Part shown: one piece after another, positions 49,994-60,509 of the stretch
How the letters are laid out: each line of letters starts with the position of its first letter
Numbering within the stretch: position 1 is the first letter of the stretch
Assembly: GCF_027594545.1 (NCBI RefSeq)
Contig: NZ_CP115160.1
Coordinates: 3,171,001-3,235,000, forward strand
DNA length: 64,000 nucleotides
Direction of reading: 5' to 3'
Origin: Algoriphagus sp. TR-M9
GTDB lineage: Bacteria > Bacteroidota > Bacteroidia > Cytophagales > Cyclobacteriaceae
Translations under genes and position numbers: made by a program
The notes under the pieces: generated by a model
What the model was told of the DNA's origin: nothing
Databases searched by the model: none
The model's input: only the letters and a program-made list of their open reading frames with translations

Positions 49994-51739
49994 TTAGTAA
50001 CCCGGATTTTGAACCAAGAATCCTGCTTCACTGGAAGCTCCATCCATTGCTTTTTGAGGAATCGGGAACAGTCTTTTGTTCACGTCCGAATCCGTTTTCT
50101 CCGTCCAACTATCCTCATATTTCCCGAAACGGATTTGGTACACTCTGCGAAGACCTTCCCAGTACAATTCAAACCCTGACTCACGGAATAGGATATCCAA
50201 ATCTATAGCACTCAAAGGAGCAGGTGTCTGGGCTGGACGGGCATTTCTAGAGGTTCTTAGCGTATTTACATCAGCCAAAGCTCCTGCATTGTCGCCTTTT
50301 CTCAATTTGGCTTCAGCACGCATCAGATAAATCTCACCCAATCGGATCAATACAATATCCACGCTGCTATTGCTACAGCAGTTAGGTGCGGTGCGGCTAA
50401 ACTGATATTTAGAGAATCTAAATCCGGCATTGTGAAGGCTTCCTTCAGTAGTGAAATCCACTTTCAAGGTATGGTCAACATATCTAATGTCCGCTCCGCT
50501 ACTTCTTCGGTTGATCACCGGATAGATTTTCACTTTCCCATTTTCGTCAGTAATAATGTTACCATTCTCATCCTTTCTAGGCCCCCAAATGATGTTTCTT
50601 AGTATTCCTCTGTCCATCTCAAACTCAGTTGCTTCTACCGTATAAAAATGATTGGCATCATTGGTAGGATTCACCCCTGTCAGGTCTCTCAACTCCTCAG
50701 GAACCATAGTATTTTCCTTGAAAAATCTGGCATCTGCATCAGCGGGATCCACATCTCCATAAGCATTCACCCAAGTCTGATAGAAGCTAGGAGTCATAGC
50801 CACGGCATCTGTTCCCCTTGTGCTCGGTGACTCAGGTCTTGGCACCTGATCTCCTGAAATAGACCAATATTGCCATCTACTATGCTCAGTCTGAAGTACG
50901 CCTCGCTGATCCAAGGCAAAGATCAACTCAGGGTTTGTATTGTTATCGTCGTTGAACAAATCGAAATATTCCGGAGACAGAGCATAAGGACCGTTGATAA
51001 TATTAGTGGTGTATTGGATCACCTTATCCAGGTCTGAATCTCTGAACTCAGGAGTACCATAAGGATCTCTATATACCGCTGCATTAAGGTATAACCTTGC
51101 CAATAAAGCCTCTACTGCATGCTTGTTCATCCTTCCAGGGCCTTTGTTGCTGTTAATCCCATCCACAACTGAAAGCAACTCAGTCTCGATATAGCTGATG
51201 GCCTCCTGACCTCTAAGGATTTCCGAAAGCTGATCTGAACCGTCTTTCTTGAATACCAGTCCCCAGTTGTCCAAAGCAAGCATATTCAGGTAAGCTTTCA
51301 TAGCCACCATTTCGTACAAGGCATCCTGTGCGTTAGAATTCCCATTTTCAACTTCCAGTCTCAATCTTTCCTCAGCCAATACTGCTCTTGACAAAGTCAG
51401 GGTGATGTATGTCCACGCATCGCTCACCAAACCATTGGTAGGTGTCATCAGGTGCTGGTGAACTGCGATGAATTTACCACCGTCGAACCAGTCGGTACCG
51501 CCACGGTAAGGCAAAATCCCCTCGTCTGAAGCCACTTCCTGAAGTCCAAAATTGACTGTGTGCATCCATACCTGACGGAGCATTCCGTATACTGGAGCGA
51601 TGGAGCCACTCACTACTTCAGCTTCGCCAGTTCCCGTAAGTGACTCATCTAGGATTTCTTCATCCAGATCAGTACAGCCTAGAAAAGCAAACATAAATGC
51701 AGCGATAGGGAGTATTTTATATAATTTGATATTTTTCAT
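49994..51739 (-). CDS. SusD/RagB lipoprotein, second pair
   Basis: 581 residues with a lipobox (FAFLGCTDLDEE). SusD hallmarks: YEMVAMKAYLNMLALDNWGLVF, RMNKHAVEALLARLYLNAAVYRD, VLIRLGEIYLMRAEAKLRKGD and the C-terminal FELYWEGLRRVYQIRFGKYE. It follows its SusC by 41 bp. The ligand is unknown; nearness of three phosphoesterase genes raises the possibility of an organic-phosphorus substrate, while common sugar uptake remains equally possible. Confidence 0.95.
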   Translation of the reverse strand: MKNIKLYKILPIAAFMFAFLGCTDLDEEILDESLTGTGEAEVVSGSIAPVYGMLRQVWMHTVNFGLQEVASDEGILPYRGGTDWFDGGKFIAVHQHLMTPTNGLVSDAWTYITLTLSRAVLAEERLRLEVENGNSNAQDALYEMVAMKAYLNMLALDNWGLVFKKDGSDQLSEILRGQEAISYIETELLSVVDGINSNKGPGRMNKHAVEALLARLYLNAAVYRDPYGTPEFRDSDLDKVIQYTTNIINGPYALSPEYFDLFNDDNNTNPELIFALDQRGVLQTEHSRWQYWSISGDQVPRPESPSTRGTDAVAMTPSFYQTWVNAYGDVDPADADARFFKENTMVPEELRDLTGVNPTNDANHFYTVEATEFEMDRGILRNIIWGPRKDENGNIITDENGKVKIYPVINRRSSGADIRYVDHTLKVDFTTEGSLHNAGFRFSKYQFSRTAPNCCSNSSVDIVLIRLGEIYLMRAEAKLRKGDNAGALADVNTLRTSRNARPAQTPAPLSAIDLDILFRESGFELYWEGLRRVYQIRFGKYEDSWTEKTDSDVNKRLFPIPQKAMDGASSEAGFLVQNPGY

Positions 51740-51780
51740 GATGATATTTTTTTCTGAATGATTGACAGATCATTTACTTT

Positions 51781-54700
51781 TTAGAAAGTTAAATTCAAGT
51801 TGATCGAGAAGGTTCTAGCTCTAGGATAAGTAAACCGGTCTATACCGAAAGTCTGAATTCCGCCAGAAGTGGATCCTGTATTTACCTCTGGGTCAAAGCC
51901 TGTGTAATCGCTGATCACGAATAGGTTTTGGCCAGTTACAGATAGTCGGATGTTCTGAAATGCCTCTCCCCAGCCCATGGCGTCTGTATTCAGATTATAA
52001 CCTAGGGTAGCATTGTTCAACCTGAAAAATGATCCGCTCTCCAGGAATCGGGTAGAAACAGTGTTGGAGTTATTGAATGACTCTTCAGGGTATTGCACCG
52101 CAAAATCTGTAGTATTATTAGATCTGGACAGTTGTGCTTTGGTGAATAAGGACATTGCAGTATGGTTATAGATTTTGCTACCCGCAGTGCCATTAAAATT
52201 CAAGCCTAGGTCAAAACCCTTGTAATTGAAATTGGTATGGAAGCCATAGATCACCTTAGGAATGGCACTTCCAACCACGCTTCGGTCATTGTCCAGCACT
52301 TCACCATCTCCATTGATGTCCTTAAATCTATTGACACCGTCTTCAGTAATGCCATCAAATTCCAGCATGTAGAAAGCACCGATCGGTTGATTATTGATGT
52401 ATCCGTTGATGGTAGCTCCAGTTTGTCCTGCACCCTGCGCTGCTCCTGTGGTCAACACAGAATACGGGGAATCCTTCACTTCATTCTGGATAAAGGTGAC
52501 ATTACCGCCAATGTTATAGGAGAATGCCTGTCCTTCTCTGCTGTTGTAATCCAAGCCAAGTTCAATTCCACTGTTGTGGATTTTCATGTTCTCAATATTG
52601 TCCCAATAAGTGGAAGTCGGCTGTACCGGATCTGCAGGAACCACCTCCAGTAGGATATTGGAAGACACCTTATTGAAATAGTCCAAAGTACCTGTTAATC
52701 TATAGTCCAAAAGGGCAAAATCCACCCCGAAATCTACCTGAGTAGACACCTCCCATTGCAAATCCGGATTGGCTAGACGGGTAAAGACAATGCCGTATGG
52801 ATAACTATCCAAAGTAGTTCCGTCCGTGTCGATAGGATAAGTATTCAAACTACCTCCACCATTGGACAATCTATCCTCTGAATAACTCGCTTTGGTAATC
52901 TTGGATGGGATTTCCTGATTACCGGTTTGTCCCCAGCTGGCACGAACTTTTAGATTATTGAAGAAGGAGTTTGACATAAAGTCTTCCTTGGTCACATTCC
53001 AGCCTAGGGCAAAAGAAGGAAAGTAGCCGTACTTATTGTTTTGTCCAAACTTGGAAGAACCATCCGCACGAAAGGTCGCGGTAAACAAGTACTTATCAGC
53101 GTAGGTGTAGTTCACCCTTCCAAAGAAGGACTGAAGTTCATTTCTGATCGCCGAGGAACTCACTGTAGTAGGAAATTCACTGGTACTGTTATGGTCCTGA
53201 TAGATAGGATCTATATTGTTATCCGCAAATCCTCTGTAAGATATCCCCCTATACTCATCCAAAAAGGTCTGGTAAGAATGCCCGGCCAAAACAGTGAAAT
53301 TGTGCAAGTAATTGTTCCAGTTATAGGTCAGGGTATTTTCTACCAGCTGATTGGTGTTAGAGCTTATGCCTTCATCCAAAGTCCCATCAGAAATATTGGA
53401 TTCGTTGATTACACCAGAATAAGGCTTGTACTGCTGATATCTATTGGTGGAAGAGTAATCTACACCTAGATTTAACTTATAGGTCAGCCCGTCGAAAATT
53501 TCAAAAGACGGGGAGATCGTAGCTAAAATCCGGTTATTGGCTGCATCATCACTGTACAACTCATATCTTTTGATAGGATTCAGTGCATTGGTATTGAGCA
53601 AAGTAGGCTCACCGTCTGTATAGGCAGGAACTGTAGGATTAAGGCTAAGCATATCACTGATAGTAGAAGTGATGCTCGGGCGCAAATTCTGTGTATGCGA
53701 GGCCGTCAAGTTATAATCTATGGTCAACCTCCCGTTGAAAGCCTTCTGATTCATATTCAATTTGCCAGAATAGCGCTTCAACTCAGAGTTTTTCAGGATA
53801 CCTTCCTGATCCTGATAACCTATAGAAGCAAAATAGGAAAAGTCACCCGTTTTGGCTCCACTCATGGACAAGCTATAGTCCTGAGAAAAACCTACCTGAG
53901 TCAGTTCATCCTGCCAATCCGTGTTGCCTCCGAAATCCTCCAGCGCTCCACCCGCAGCCACTACTTGCTCGCGAAACTCATCTGCGCTAAACACATCGAT
54001 TTTCTTTGCCATGGATGACCATGCCGTAGAAGCTGAGAAGTTAATTTGAGTAGTCCCGGATTTTCCTTTTTTAGTGGTGATTACAATCACACCATTGGAT
54101 GCTCTGGAACCATACAATGCAGTTGCACTGGCATCTTTCAGCACATCTATGCTCTCGATATCGTTCGGATTAAGAAAATTCAAGGGATTTGAGGCGATCC
54201 CGGTACTCGAGTTGTCCAGTAAAAATCCATCTAGTACATATAATGGCTGAGTCCCTGACCTTAGACTACCGATACCCCTGATGATCACATTTTGGTTTGC
54301 TCCTGGCTCACCACTGGTGGAAGTGATATTGACCCCGGCTACCTTGCCTTGCAAAAGGTCCACAGGGTTTGAAATCACCCCTTTGTTAAAGTCTTCAGTT
54401 TTAACCGAACCAATCGCACCGGTCACATCAGAGCGCTTTTGGGTTCCATAACCGATTACTACCAACTCATCCAATTGGGTGGCATCAGGAAGTAATTGTA
54501 CTTCGAAAGTTGACTGTCCTCCCACTGGGATTTCCTGTAAAATATAACCTACATACGAAACCTGAAGAATGGAAGACTCCTCCACATCTAAAGTGAACTT
54601 CCCGTCAATATCTGTTACGGTTCCGATGGTGGTACCTTTCACCCGTACTGTAGCTCCTGGCAGGGCCATTCCAGTCTCGTCAGTTACAATACCTGACACA

Positions 54701-54846
54701 GAGATCTCCGCTTGCAAACTAGTCCTTAGATGCACTTCCGTCTTAAGGGAATTGGCGGCCAGCACAGCCGGTCCTCCTATCCCAGACCACATCGCAAAAC
54801 AGGCTGATGCAACGAGAATTTTAGATAATCGTAAATTTGAATTCAT
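51781..54846 (-). CDS. SusC/RagA TonB-dependent transporter, second pair
   Basis: 1021 residues. A signal peptide (GGPAVLAANS region), a CarboxypepD_reg-like domain (VSGIVTDETGMALPGATVRVKG), TonB box region LDELVVIGYGTQ, plug (GVISNPVDLLQGKVAGVNI, VLKDASATALYGSRASNGVIVITTK) and barrel ending RTFSINLNLTF. It differs clearly from the SusC at 36360. Expressed leftward from the AT-rich region 54847-55385. Confidence 0.97.
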   Translation of the reverse strand: MNSNLRLSKILVASACFAMWSGIGGPAVLAANSLKTEVHLRTSLQAEISVSGIVTDETGMALPGATVRVKGTTIGTVTDIDGKFTLDVEESSILQVSYVGYILQEIPVGGQSTFEVQLLPDATQLDELVVIGYGTQKRSDVTGAIGSVKTEDFNKGVISNPVDLLQGKVAGVNITSTSGEPGANQNVIIRGIGSLRSGTQPLYVLDGFLLDNSSTGIASNPLNFLNPNDIESIDVLKDASATALYGSRASNGVIVITTKKGKSGTTQINFSASTAWSSMAKKIDVFSADEFREQVVAAGGALEDFGGNTDWQDELTQVGFSQDYSLSMSGAKTGDFSYFASIGYQDQEGILKNSELKRYSGKLNMNQKAFNGRLTIDYNLTASHTQNLRPSITSTISDMLSLNPTVPAYTDGEPTLLNTNALNPIKRYELYSDDAANNRILATISPSFEIFDGLTYKLNLGVDYSSTNRYQQYKPYSGVINESNISDGTLDEGISSNTNQLVENTLTYNWNNYLHNFTVLAGHSYQTFLDEYRGISYRGFADNNIDPIYQDHNSTSEFPTTVSSSAIRNELQSFFGRVNYTYADKYLFTATFRADGSSKFGQNNKYGYFPSFALGWNVTKEDFMSNSFFNNLKVRASWGQTGNQEIPSKITKASYSEDRLSNGGGSLNTYPIDTDGTTLDSYPYGIVFTRLANPDLQWEVSTQVDFGVDFALLDYRLTGTLDYFNKVSSNILLEVVPADPVQPTSTYWDNIENMKIHNSGIELGLDYNSREGQAFSYNIGGNVTFIQNEVKDSPYSVLTTGAAQGAGQTGATINGYINNQPIGAFYMLEFDGITEDGVNRFKDINGDGEVLDNDRSVVGSAIPKVIYGFHTNFNYKGFDLGLNFNGTAGSKIYNHTAMSLFTKAQLSRSNNTTDFAVQYPEESFNNSNTVSTRFLESGSFFRLNNATLGYNLNTDAMGWGEAFQNIRLSVTGQNLFVISDYTGFDPEVNTGSTSGGIQTFGIDRFTYPRARTFSINLNLTF

Positions 54847-55385
54847 AAAATTTAAGTATTGGATAAAATAAAGAGTGATTCAAACAGATAAATAAATAAA
54901 ACAGCATCTACATGCAGTCTTATCCTTTAATTCGTCCACAAAATTAGATTTAAAAAAAGAGAGTAATGTTAAGCAAATTTTAGATTTAAGTTATTAGAAA
55001 AAACCTTTTAAAATAACAATATTTTAACATCTATAACAAACTGTTATAATCTTGATTATCAATGAATTAACATAATTAAAACCAGTCTATTAAAACCGCA
55101 TAAAAGAAATCATAAATCAGCATTAACATAAACCTACAAAAACAAACTAAAAGTGACACTACCATTAATAAATAGCTTATTTTTATCTCAATTAATTAAC
55201 AATAAAAACATACAAACTTCTTACCCACTAGTCACTTAATGCACAACAACTTGAAACCTACAAGAGCTATTTTTCTAAAAATCAGGCTAGACTCAAATTT
55301 TTGGCAATAAAAATGCAGTTGATTTAACCCTGGCTTAACAGCTTCCTAAAGACCAGGTACAATATATTCACTTTTACTACCGCTA
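54847..55385. other. 539-bp AT-rich divergent promoter region
   Basis: Very AT-rich DNA with no coding frame, between the leftward SusC and the rightward GTG-start outer-membrane protein. It must hold both promoters. No clear TAnnTTTG/TTTG pair or inverted repeat stood out. Confidence 0.5.
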
Positions 55386-57176
55386 GTGCCATACAGATCA
55401 TTGAGAGCTCTTTTTATACTGCTTACCTTATGCGGTGTGAGCAGGGAAATTTTTGCCCAGTCTGAGCGAGATTCCACGAATAACTCTATCACAAAAAAAG
55501 CCATTGAAAAAGGGATAGATTTGATCACCAGGTCAAACCGAGATACAGTTTTGGTGGAGAAAGCTGAGGAAAAGTTTATGGAGTTTGAAGGCAAGATCAT
55601 CCGGAATATCTATGTAGAGACCGTGGGCTTTGAATTTTCTATCTATGGAGAAGAAAAACCCATAGTACAGAAGGTAGCTCGCCTAGCCAACAGGCTGCAC
55701 ACCAATACCAGAGAAAAAACAATCCGCCAACATCTATTTATCAAACCTCATCAGCAGGTCAACCCATACAAGCTGGGTGACAATGAGCGGTACCTGAGGG
55801 ACCAGAATTTCATTTTGGAAAGCAGAATCATAGTATCCCCCGTTCAAGACACAGATTCGGTAGATCTGACGGTCGTCACTCGGGATATTTTCAGTATAGG
55901 AGGATCTGTAGGCGGAAGCTTTCCCACTGCCCCTTTATTTAAGGTTTATGATGCCAATGTGGACGGAAGAGCCCAAGGCTTTGAGTTTGATATACTTTTT
56001 GATGTGGACCGAACTCCGAAGACGGGAATAGCCCTTGCCTATTCCAAAAGTAGTTTACTGGGGAGTTTTGCTGATTTTTTGGCATACTACACTCAATTAA
56101 ACTCCGGCATCAGTGCTGGGGAAGAAGAGGAGTTTGCCACTGGTTTCAGTCTGGAAAGACCGCTCATCTCTCCCTATTCGAAGTTTGCAGGTGGTGCAGG
56201 CTGGAGCCAAAACTGGTCAAAAAACGTATATTCCCGGCCAGACTCTACTTTTCTTGATTACAGATATAATGTTTTGAATCTTTGGGGCGGGTATAATTTC
56301 GGTTCGGAAAAAACCCTTCAAGACCGTCAGCGAAAGTTCCTGGCTTTACGCGTATTTGACGGATACTTCATCAAGGAACCAGACCAGGAACACGCCACTG
56401 ACAAAAGTCAGTACAGAAACAGTCAAGGTGCTCTGGCCGAATTTACGGTGTACGAGCAAGACTTTTTCAAAACCCAATATGTCTATGGCTTTGGGCGGAC
56501 CGAGGACATTCCTTTTGGATACCTGCTATCTACCACGCTAGGCCTCACCAAAACCATGGGCTACCAGCGTCCTTATGGTAGTATCAATCTGAATTACAAA
56601 GGAGCTGGCAAAAACGGGAGTTTTTATGAAGTGATGCTGAATGCCTCCAGCTATTTCCGTGGGGGACCTGAGGATCTGGTTTTTCAGTCCGGTGGCACCT
56701 ATTACTCCAAGGCTTTTTCCTTTGGTAAATATAAAGTCAGAAACTCCGCTACTTTCTCTTACACCAGACTTTATAAATGGTTGACTAACGATTGGCTCAC
56801 GATTCGTGGAGCTATCATCCCAGGCTTACGGGTGGAAGAGGTAGATGCCACACAAAGAATCTCTATGGGTTTTGAATCAAGCGTACTCACGCCCTGGTCC
56901 TTGATCGGGTTCCGAATTGCGCCCTTTTCCTCTTTCTATTGGGCAAAATTAAAATGTCCTACCTGTGCAAACAATTACCAGAATTATACTGGAATTAGCC
57001 TAGGGATGCGGATCAGAAATGAGAACCTAATATTTGGTACTATGGAAGTAAAAGGAACATTCATCCCAACTGATGATGAAGGAGAAGCTAAATTTGCATT
57101 GAGCTTCCGCAAAAACCTACGCTTCCGAAAAACAGATGTTTTCGTAAAAGCCCCCGACCTAATTACCTACAATTAA
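55386..57176 (+). CDS. Outer-membrane protein, POTRA-like plus beta-barrel (GTG start)
   Basis: 596 residues starting at GTG (55386); an upstream in-frame stop at 55347 and no ATG before the signal peptide (SLRALFILLTLCGVS...FAQ) fix the start. Residues ~65-170 look like POTRA-type modules (GKIIRNIYVETVGFEF, VNPYKLGDNERYLRDQNFILESRIIVSPVQDTDSVDLTVVTRD), followed by long amphipathic strands to the end. This resembles BamA/ShlB-related barrels, but is shorter and lacks the terminal aromatic typical of BamA. Probably a lone Omp85-like or surface-antigen-like protein; function unknown. Confidence 0.65.
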   Translation: MPYRSLRALFILLTLCGVSREIFAQSERDSTNNSITKKAIEKGIDLITRSNRDTVLVEKAEEKFMEFEGKIIRNIYVETVGFEFSIYGEEKPIVQKVARLANRLHTNTREKTIRQHLFIKPHQQVNPYKLGDNERYLRDQNFILESRIIVSPVQDTDSVDLTVVTRDIFSIGGSVGGSFPTAPLFKVYDANVDGRAQGFEFDILFDVDRTPKTGIALAYSKSSLLGSFADFLAYYTQLNSGISAGEEEEFATGFSLERPLISPYSKFAGGAGWSQNWSKNVYSRPDSTFLDYRYNVLNLWGGYNFGSEKTLQDRQRKFLALRVFDGYFIKEPDQEHATDKSQYRNSQGALAEFTVYEQDFFKTQYVYGFGRTEDIPFGYLLSTTLGLTKTMGYQRPYGSINLNYKGAGKNGSFYEVMLNASSYFRGGPEDLVFQSGGTYYSKAFSFGKYKVRNSATFSYTRLYKWLTNDWLTIRGAIIPGLRVEEVDATQRISMGFESSVLTPWSLIGFRIAPFSSFYWAKLKCPTCANNYQNYTGISLGMRIRNENLIFGTMEVKGTFIPTDDEGEAKFALSFRKNLRFRKTDVFVKAPDLITYN

Positions 57177-57422
57177 GTCCAACCAAACTCCATTTCTAAT
57201 TACATGCGGATTATTGCACTCCGACTATTTCTGTGATTTCCACTAAGCAGTATTGCTTCCACATAAATAATGAAGGAGATAGACTGAAGCTCGACCTGAT
57301 CAAATCCCAAAAGTGTAATTCCATAGCACAACCTCTGCCTTTTTTCAACATAGTCAATACATTCTATGGACTTTTACTTAATTTGAAAATCAGTTTTCAA
57401 ACCCCAATAAACCTTTTAACCT

Positions 57423-60400
57423 ATGATAAAGTATTTTGCATGGTTCAGTGTACTGGGATTCTTGTTCATATCCTGTGAAAAGAAAACCGCTGAACTGACG
57501 GACGAGGAATATGCAAAACTTTCCGAGGAGCAAAAAAGATCGCCCAAACATGCTGTTGACGGGATAGAAGTAGCAGATGACCGCCTCGAACTCACCCTCT
57601 TTGCTTCTGAACCCATGATGTCAAATCCCACCAATATGGACATTGACGACAGAGGTAGAGTATGGATAGCGGAAGCTTATAATTACAGAACAGCCCTCAA
57701 TCCCCGCAATCCTACCCGGGCTGAAGGTGACAGGATCCTGATCATGGAAGATACCGATGGAGATGGTGTGGCGGATGAGTCTAAGGTTTTCTATCAGGGA
57801 AATGACATCAATGCTGCCCTGGGCATTGCGGTTTTTGGAGACAAAGTATATGTATCGGTAAGTCCATACGTATACGTCTTCACAGACGCAGACGGAGATG
57901 ATGTACCGGAAAAGAAAGAAATACTATTTGAGGGAATACAGGGAGTACAGCATGACCATGGAATGCATGCTTTTACTTTTGGCCCCGACGGCAAGCTCTA
58001 TTTCAACTACGGCAATGAGGGTAAAGGAATCCATCATGCCGATGGATCACCTATACTTGACCCACTAGGTCGACCAGTAAATAGTCAAACACAGCCTTAT
58101 AGAGAAGGGATGATTTTCCGAATGAACCCGGACGGATCGGATACTGAAGTGTTGGCATGGAACTTCCGAAACAATTTCGAAGTAGCCACAGACAGCTATG
58201 GTAGAATGTGGCAATCAGACAATGACGATGATGGCAACCGAAGTACGCGCATCAATTATGTTATGGACTTTGGCAACTATGGCTTCAAAGATGAAATGAC
58301 CGGGCAGGATTGGAGAGCGCGTAGAATCAATATGGAGGATTCTGTTTTCCAGCAACATTGGCATTTGAATGACCCTGGAGTTGTTCCAAATTTACTACAA
58401 ACCTACGCCGGCTCTCCTACGGGTATTTTGATCTATGAGGGAGACCTTTTACCGGAAGAATATCAGGGACAAATGATCCATTCAGACGCAGGACCTAATA
58501 TTGTAAGAGCCTATCCTACCAGTCCCAACGGGGCAGGATTCGATGCTGAAATCATCAATATTTTGGATGGAAATTCCCGTGACAATTGGTTCCGCCCTTC
58601 TGATGTGACCGTGGCTCCTGATGGTTCCTTATTTGTGTCAGACTGGTACGATCCCGGTGTAGGTGGACATGCGATGGGAGATCTGGATAAAGGGAGAATT
58701 TACAGAGTTGCACCGAAAGAAACAGGCTATCAGGTAGCTAAGCCGGATTACACCTCCATTTCCTCTTTGATTAAATTGCTACAAAACCCAAACCGAGCGA
58801 CGCATTTCAAAGCCTTTATGGCTTTGGTAGATAAAGGTGCTGAAGCAAAGGATGCACTGGAAGAGCTTTATACCGAAGGTGAAAGCAGAATGAGAGCTAG
58901 GGCTTTCTGGGTACTGACCAAACTTCCCAATGGAAATGATTACGTCAAAACCGCTGCATCTGATTCAGATGAGAATATCCGCGTAGCAGCCCTCCGAGCC
59001 TATAGAATCAATAAAATGGACGATTCAGAATTTCTGATGAATATGGCTTCCGACGAATCTGCGGCCGTTAGAAGAGAGGTGGCATTTGCACTCAGATATC
59101 ACTCCAATCATGAAGTCTGGCTGAAACTGGCCGCTGCTTACGAGCCGGGAGACCGCTGGTATTTGGAAGCTTTGGGCATTGCTGCCGAAGGCTTTTGGGA
59201 TGAATACTTGCCGAAATACCTGGAAACTGTAGGCAGCGGATGGATGGAAAGTCAAGCCGCAAAGGATATAGTCTGGAGATCCCGAGCCAGCAATACGGCT
59301 GAGTTGCTGGGCAAAATCATACTTTCTCAACCAGGAAGAAATAATGAACCCTTTTATCGAGCGCTGGATTTTCAGTCATCGGATGCCAAAAACAAAACTT
59401 TAAAAGCACTCCTAGCAAATGCCCCCGAGGAAGACCAACTGATCATTTTGAGACAAATCAACTTTGATCCGAATAATCCGGATAATCAGATTTTAAGCCT
59501 CGCCAGAAAAACCGCCAGTAGCATTCCGGATGACAGGGATTTTTTAGATATCGTAAGCAAGTACCGCATCAGCGAGCAAAAAGACAGACTTGAGATGTTG
59601 GTTTACCAAAATGAAAGCAACCAGCATTCACAGATGGCGGCAAATATATTTGCTTCCCTGTATGGAATGCCTGTGATTGAGGCTTACTTCAATGCTGCAG
59701 ATCAGGAGCAAGCTATACTTGCTATCCAAAAATTCGGCACCATAGACAATGAACAGATGGCCGAAGCCCTATCTAAAATTTACCTAGACCAAACCAAGTC
59801 CACTGAAATACGAACTGCCGCTGCTGAGGCTGCCAAGGGCTACAATTCGGAGCCTTTCCTTTGGGAACTTGCCAAAGCCAATAAAATCCCGGCAGACGTA
59901 CTTCCTATCGCACAAAAAATCCTGCTCTCTTCCTGGAATGGAAATATCCGCGCTGAGGCAAATGATTTCTTTGGCGACTCTGCCAAGCAAGCGTATGACT
60001 TAACGAAAATGCTCGCAGCCAGTGGATCGGTTGAAAATGGAAAAACACTAGCGGACACCTATTGCCTGGCTTGTCACCAAATCGCTGATCAGGGCATAGA
60101 CTTTGGCCCTGGATTAACTGAAATCGGCAATAAACTCTCTAAGGAAGGTTTGATCAATGCCATCATCAATCCCTCTGAAGGGATGGGATTTGGCTATGAG
60201 ACCCAGCTGGTAAAACTCAAAGACGGCACTGAGTTTACCTGCATTGTCAATTCCAAAACAGAGAATGATCTGGTGGTAAAACTAGTGGGAAGTAGCGAGC
60301 AGAAAATCTACAAGTTGGCTGATGTGGAAAGCGTTACCCAACAGGACGAATCACTCATGCCAAAATTCCCACTTTCGGAATCTGAGGTGGTGGATTTGGT

Positions 60401-60428
60401 CAGTTATTTGGAGACATTGAGGAAATAA
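57423..60428 (+). CDS. PVC-type heme-binding CxxCH lipoprotein (propeller, HEAT, cytochrome c)
   Basis: 1001 residues with a lipobox (LFISCEKKT). Domains: a dehydrogenase-like beta-propeller (~45-430; MSNPTNMDIDDRGRVWIAEAYNY, DTDGDGVADESKVF, GVQHDHGMHAFTFGPDGKLYFNYGN), HEAT-like helical repeats (~445-850), then a cytochrome c with TYCLACHQIADQG (about 878-890) and PGLTEIGNKLS. The architecture is typical of large Planctomycetes/Bacteroidota proteins proposed to oxidise sugars or alcohols outside the cell. No substrate can be assigned. A terminator hairpin follows. Confidence 0.9.
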   Translation: MIKYFAWFSVLGFLFISCEKKTAELTDEEYAKLSEEQKRSPKHAVDGIEVADDRLELTLFASEPMMSNPTNMDIDDRGRVWIAEAYNYRTALNPRNPTRAEGDRILIMEDTDGDGVADESKVFYQGNDINAALGIAVFGDKVYVSVSPYVYVFTDADGDDVPEKKEILFEGIQGVQHDHGMHAFTFGPDGKLYFNYGNEGKGIHHADGSPILDPLGRPVNSQTQPYREGMIFRMNPDGSDTEVLAWNFRNNFEVATDSYGRMWQSDNDDDGNRSTRINYVMDFGNYGFKDEMTGQDWRARRINMEDSVFQQHWHLNDPGVVPNLLQTYAGSPTGILIYEGDLLPEEYQGQMIHSDAGPNIVRAYPTSPNGAGFDAEIINILDGNSRDNWFRPSDVTVAPDGSLFVSDWYDPGVGGHAMGDLDKGRIYRVAPKETGYQVAKPDYTSISSLIKLLQNPNRATHFKAFMALVDKGAEAKDALEELYTEGESRMRARAFWVLTKLPNGNDYVKTAASDSDENIRVAALRAYRINKMDDSEFLMNMASDESAAVRREVAFALRYHSNHEVWLKLAAAYEPGDRWYLEALGIAAEGFWDEYLPKYLETVGSGWMESQAAKDIVWRSRASNTAELLGKIILSQPGRNNEPFYRALDFQSSDAKNKTLKALLANAPEEDQLIILRQINFDPNNPDNQILSLARKTASSIPDDRDFLDIVSKYRISEQKDRLEMLVYQNESNQHSQMAANIFASLYGMPVIEAYFNAADQEQAILAIQKFGTIDNEQMAEALSKIYLDQTKSTEIRTAAAEAAKGYNSEPFLWELAKANKIPADVLPIAQKILLSSWNGNIRAEANDFFGDSAKQAYDLTKMLAASGSVENGKTLADTYCLACHQIADQGIDFGPGLTEIGNKLSKEGLINAIINPSEGMGFGYETQLVKLKDGTEFTCIVNSKTENDLVVKLVGSSEQKIYKLADVESVTQQDESLMPKFPLSESEVVDLVSYLETLRK

Positions 60429-60449
60429 AATTTCTAGTATCGAAAAATT

Positions 60450-60479
60450 AATCCCAGCTTATGAAAATAGGCTGGGATT
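60450..60479 (+). terminator. Terminator after the CxxCH protein gene
   Basis: Arms AATCCCAGC (60450-60458) and GCTGGGATT (60471-60479) with a 12-base loop, followed by TTTGTTTAG, 22 bp after the stop codon. Confidence 0.75.
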
Positions 60480-60509
60480 TTGTTTAGTTGAAAACGTATC
60501 ATGAGTATA

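Noticed and set aside
46131..55341. Shared GGCTTAACA strings (46131 and 55332) as a possible Pho box
   Set aside because: Only nine bases, in AT-rich DNA, without direct repeats at the spacing expected for a Pho box.
57233..57478. 81-codon ORF before the CxxCH gene
   Set aside because: Composition is irregular, it overlaps the real gene start in another frame and resembles nothing known.
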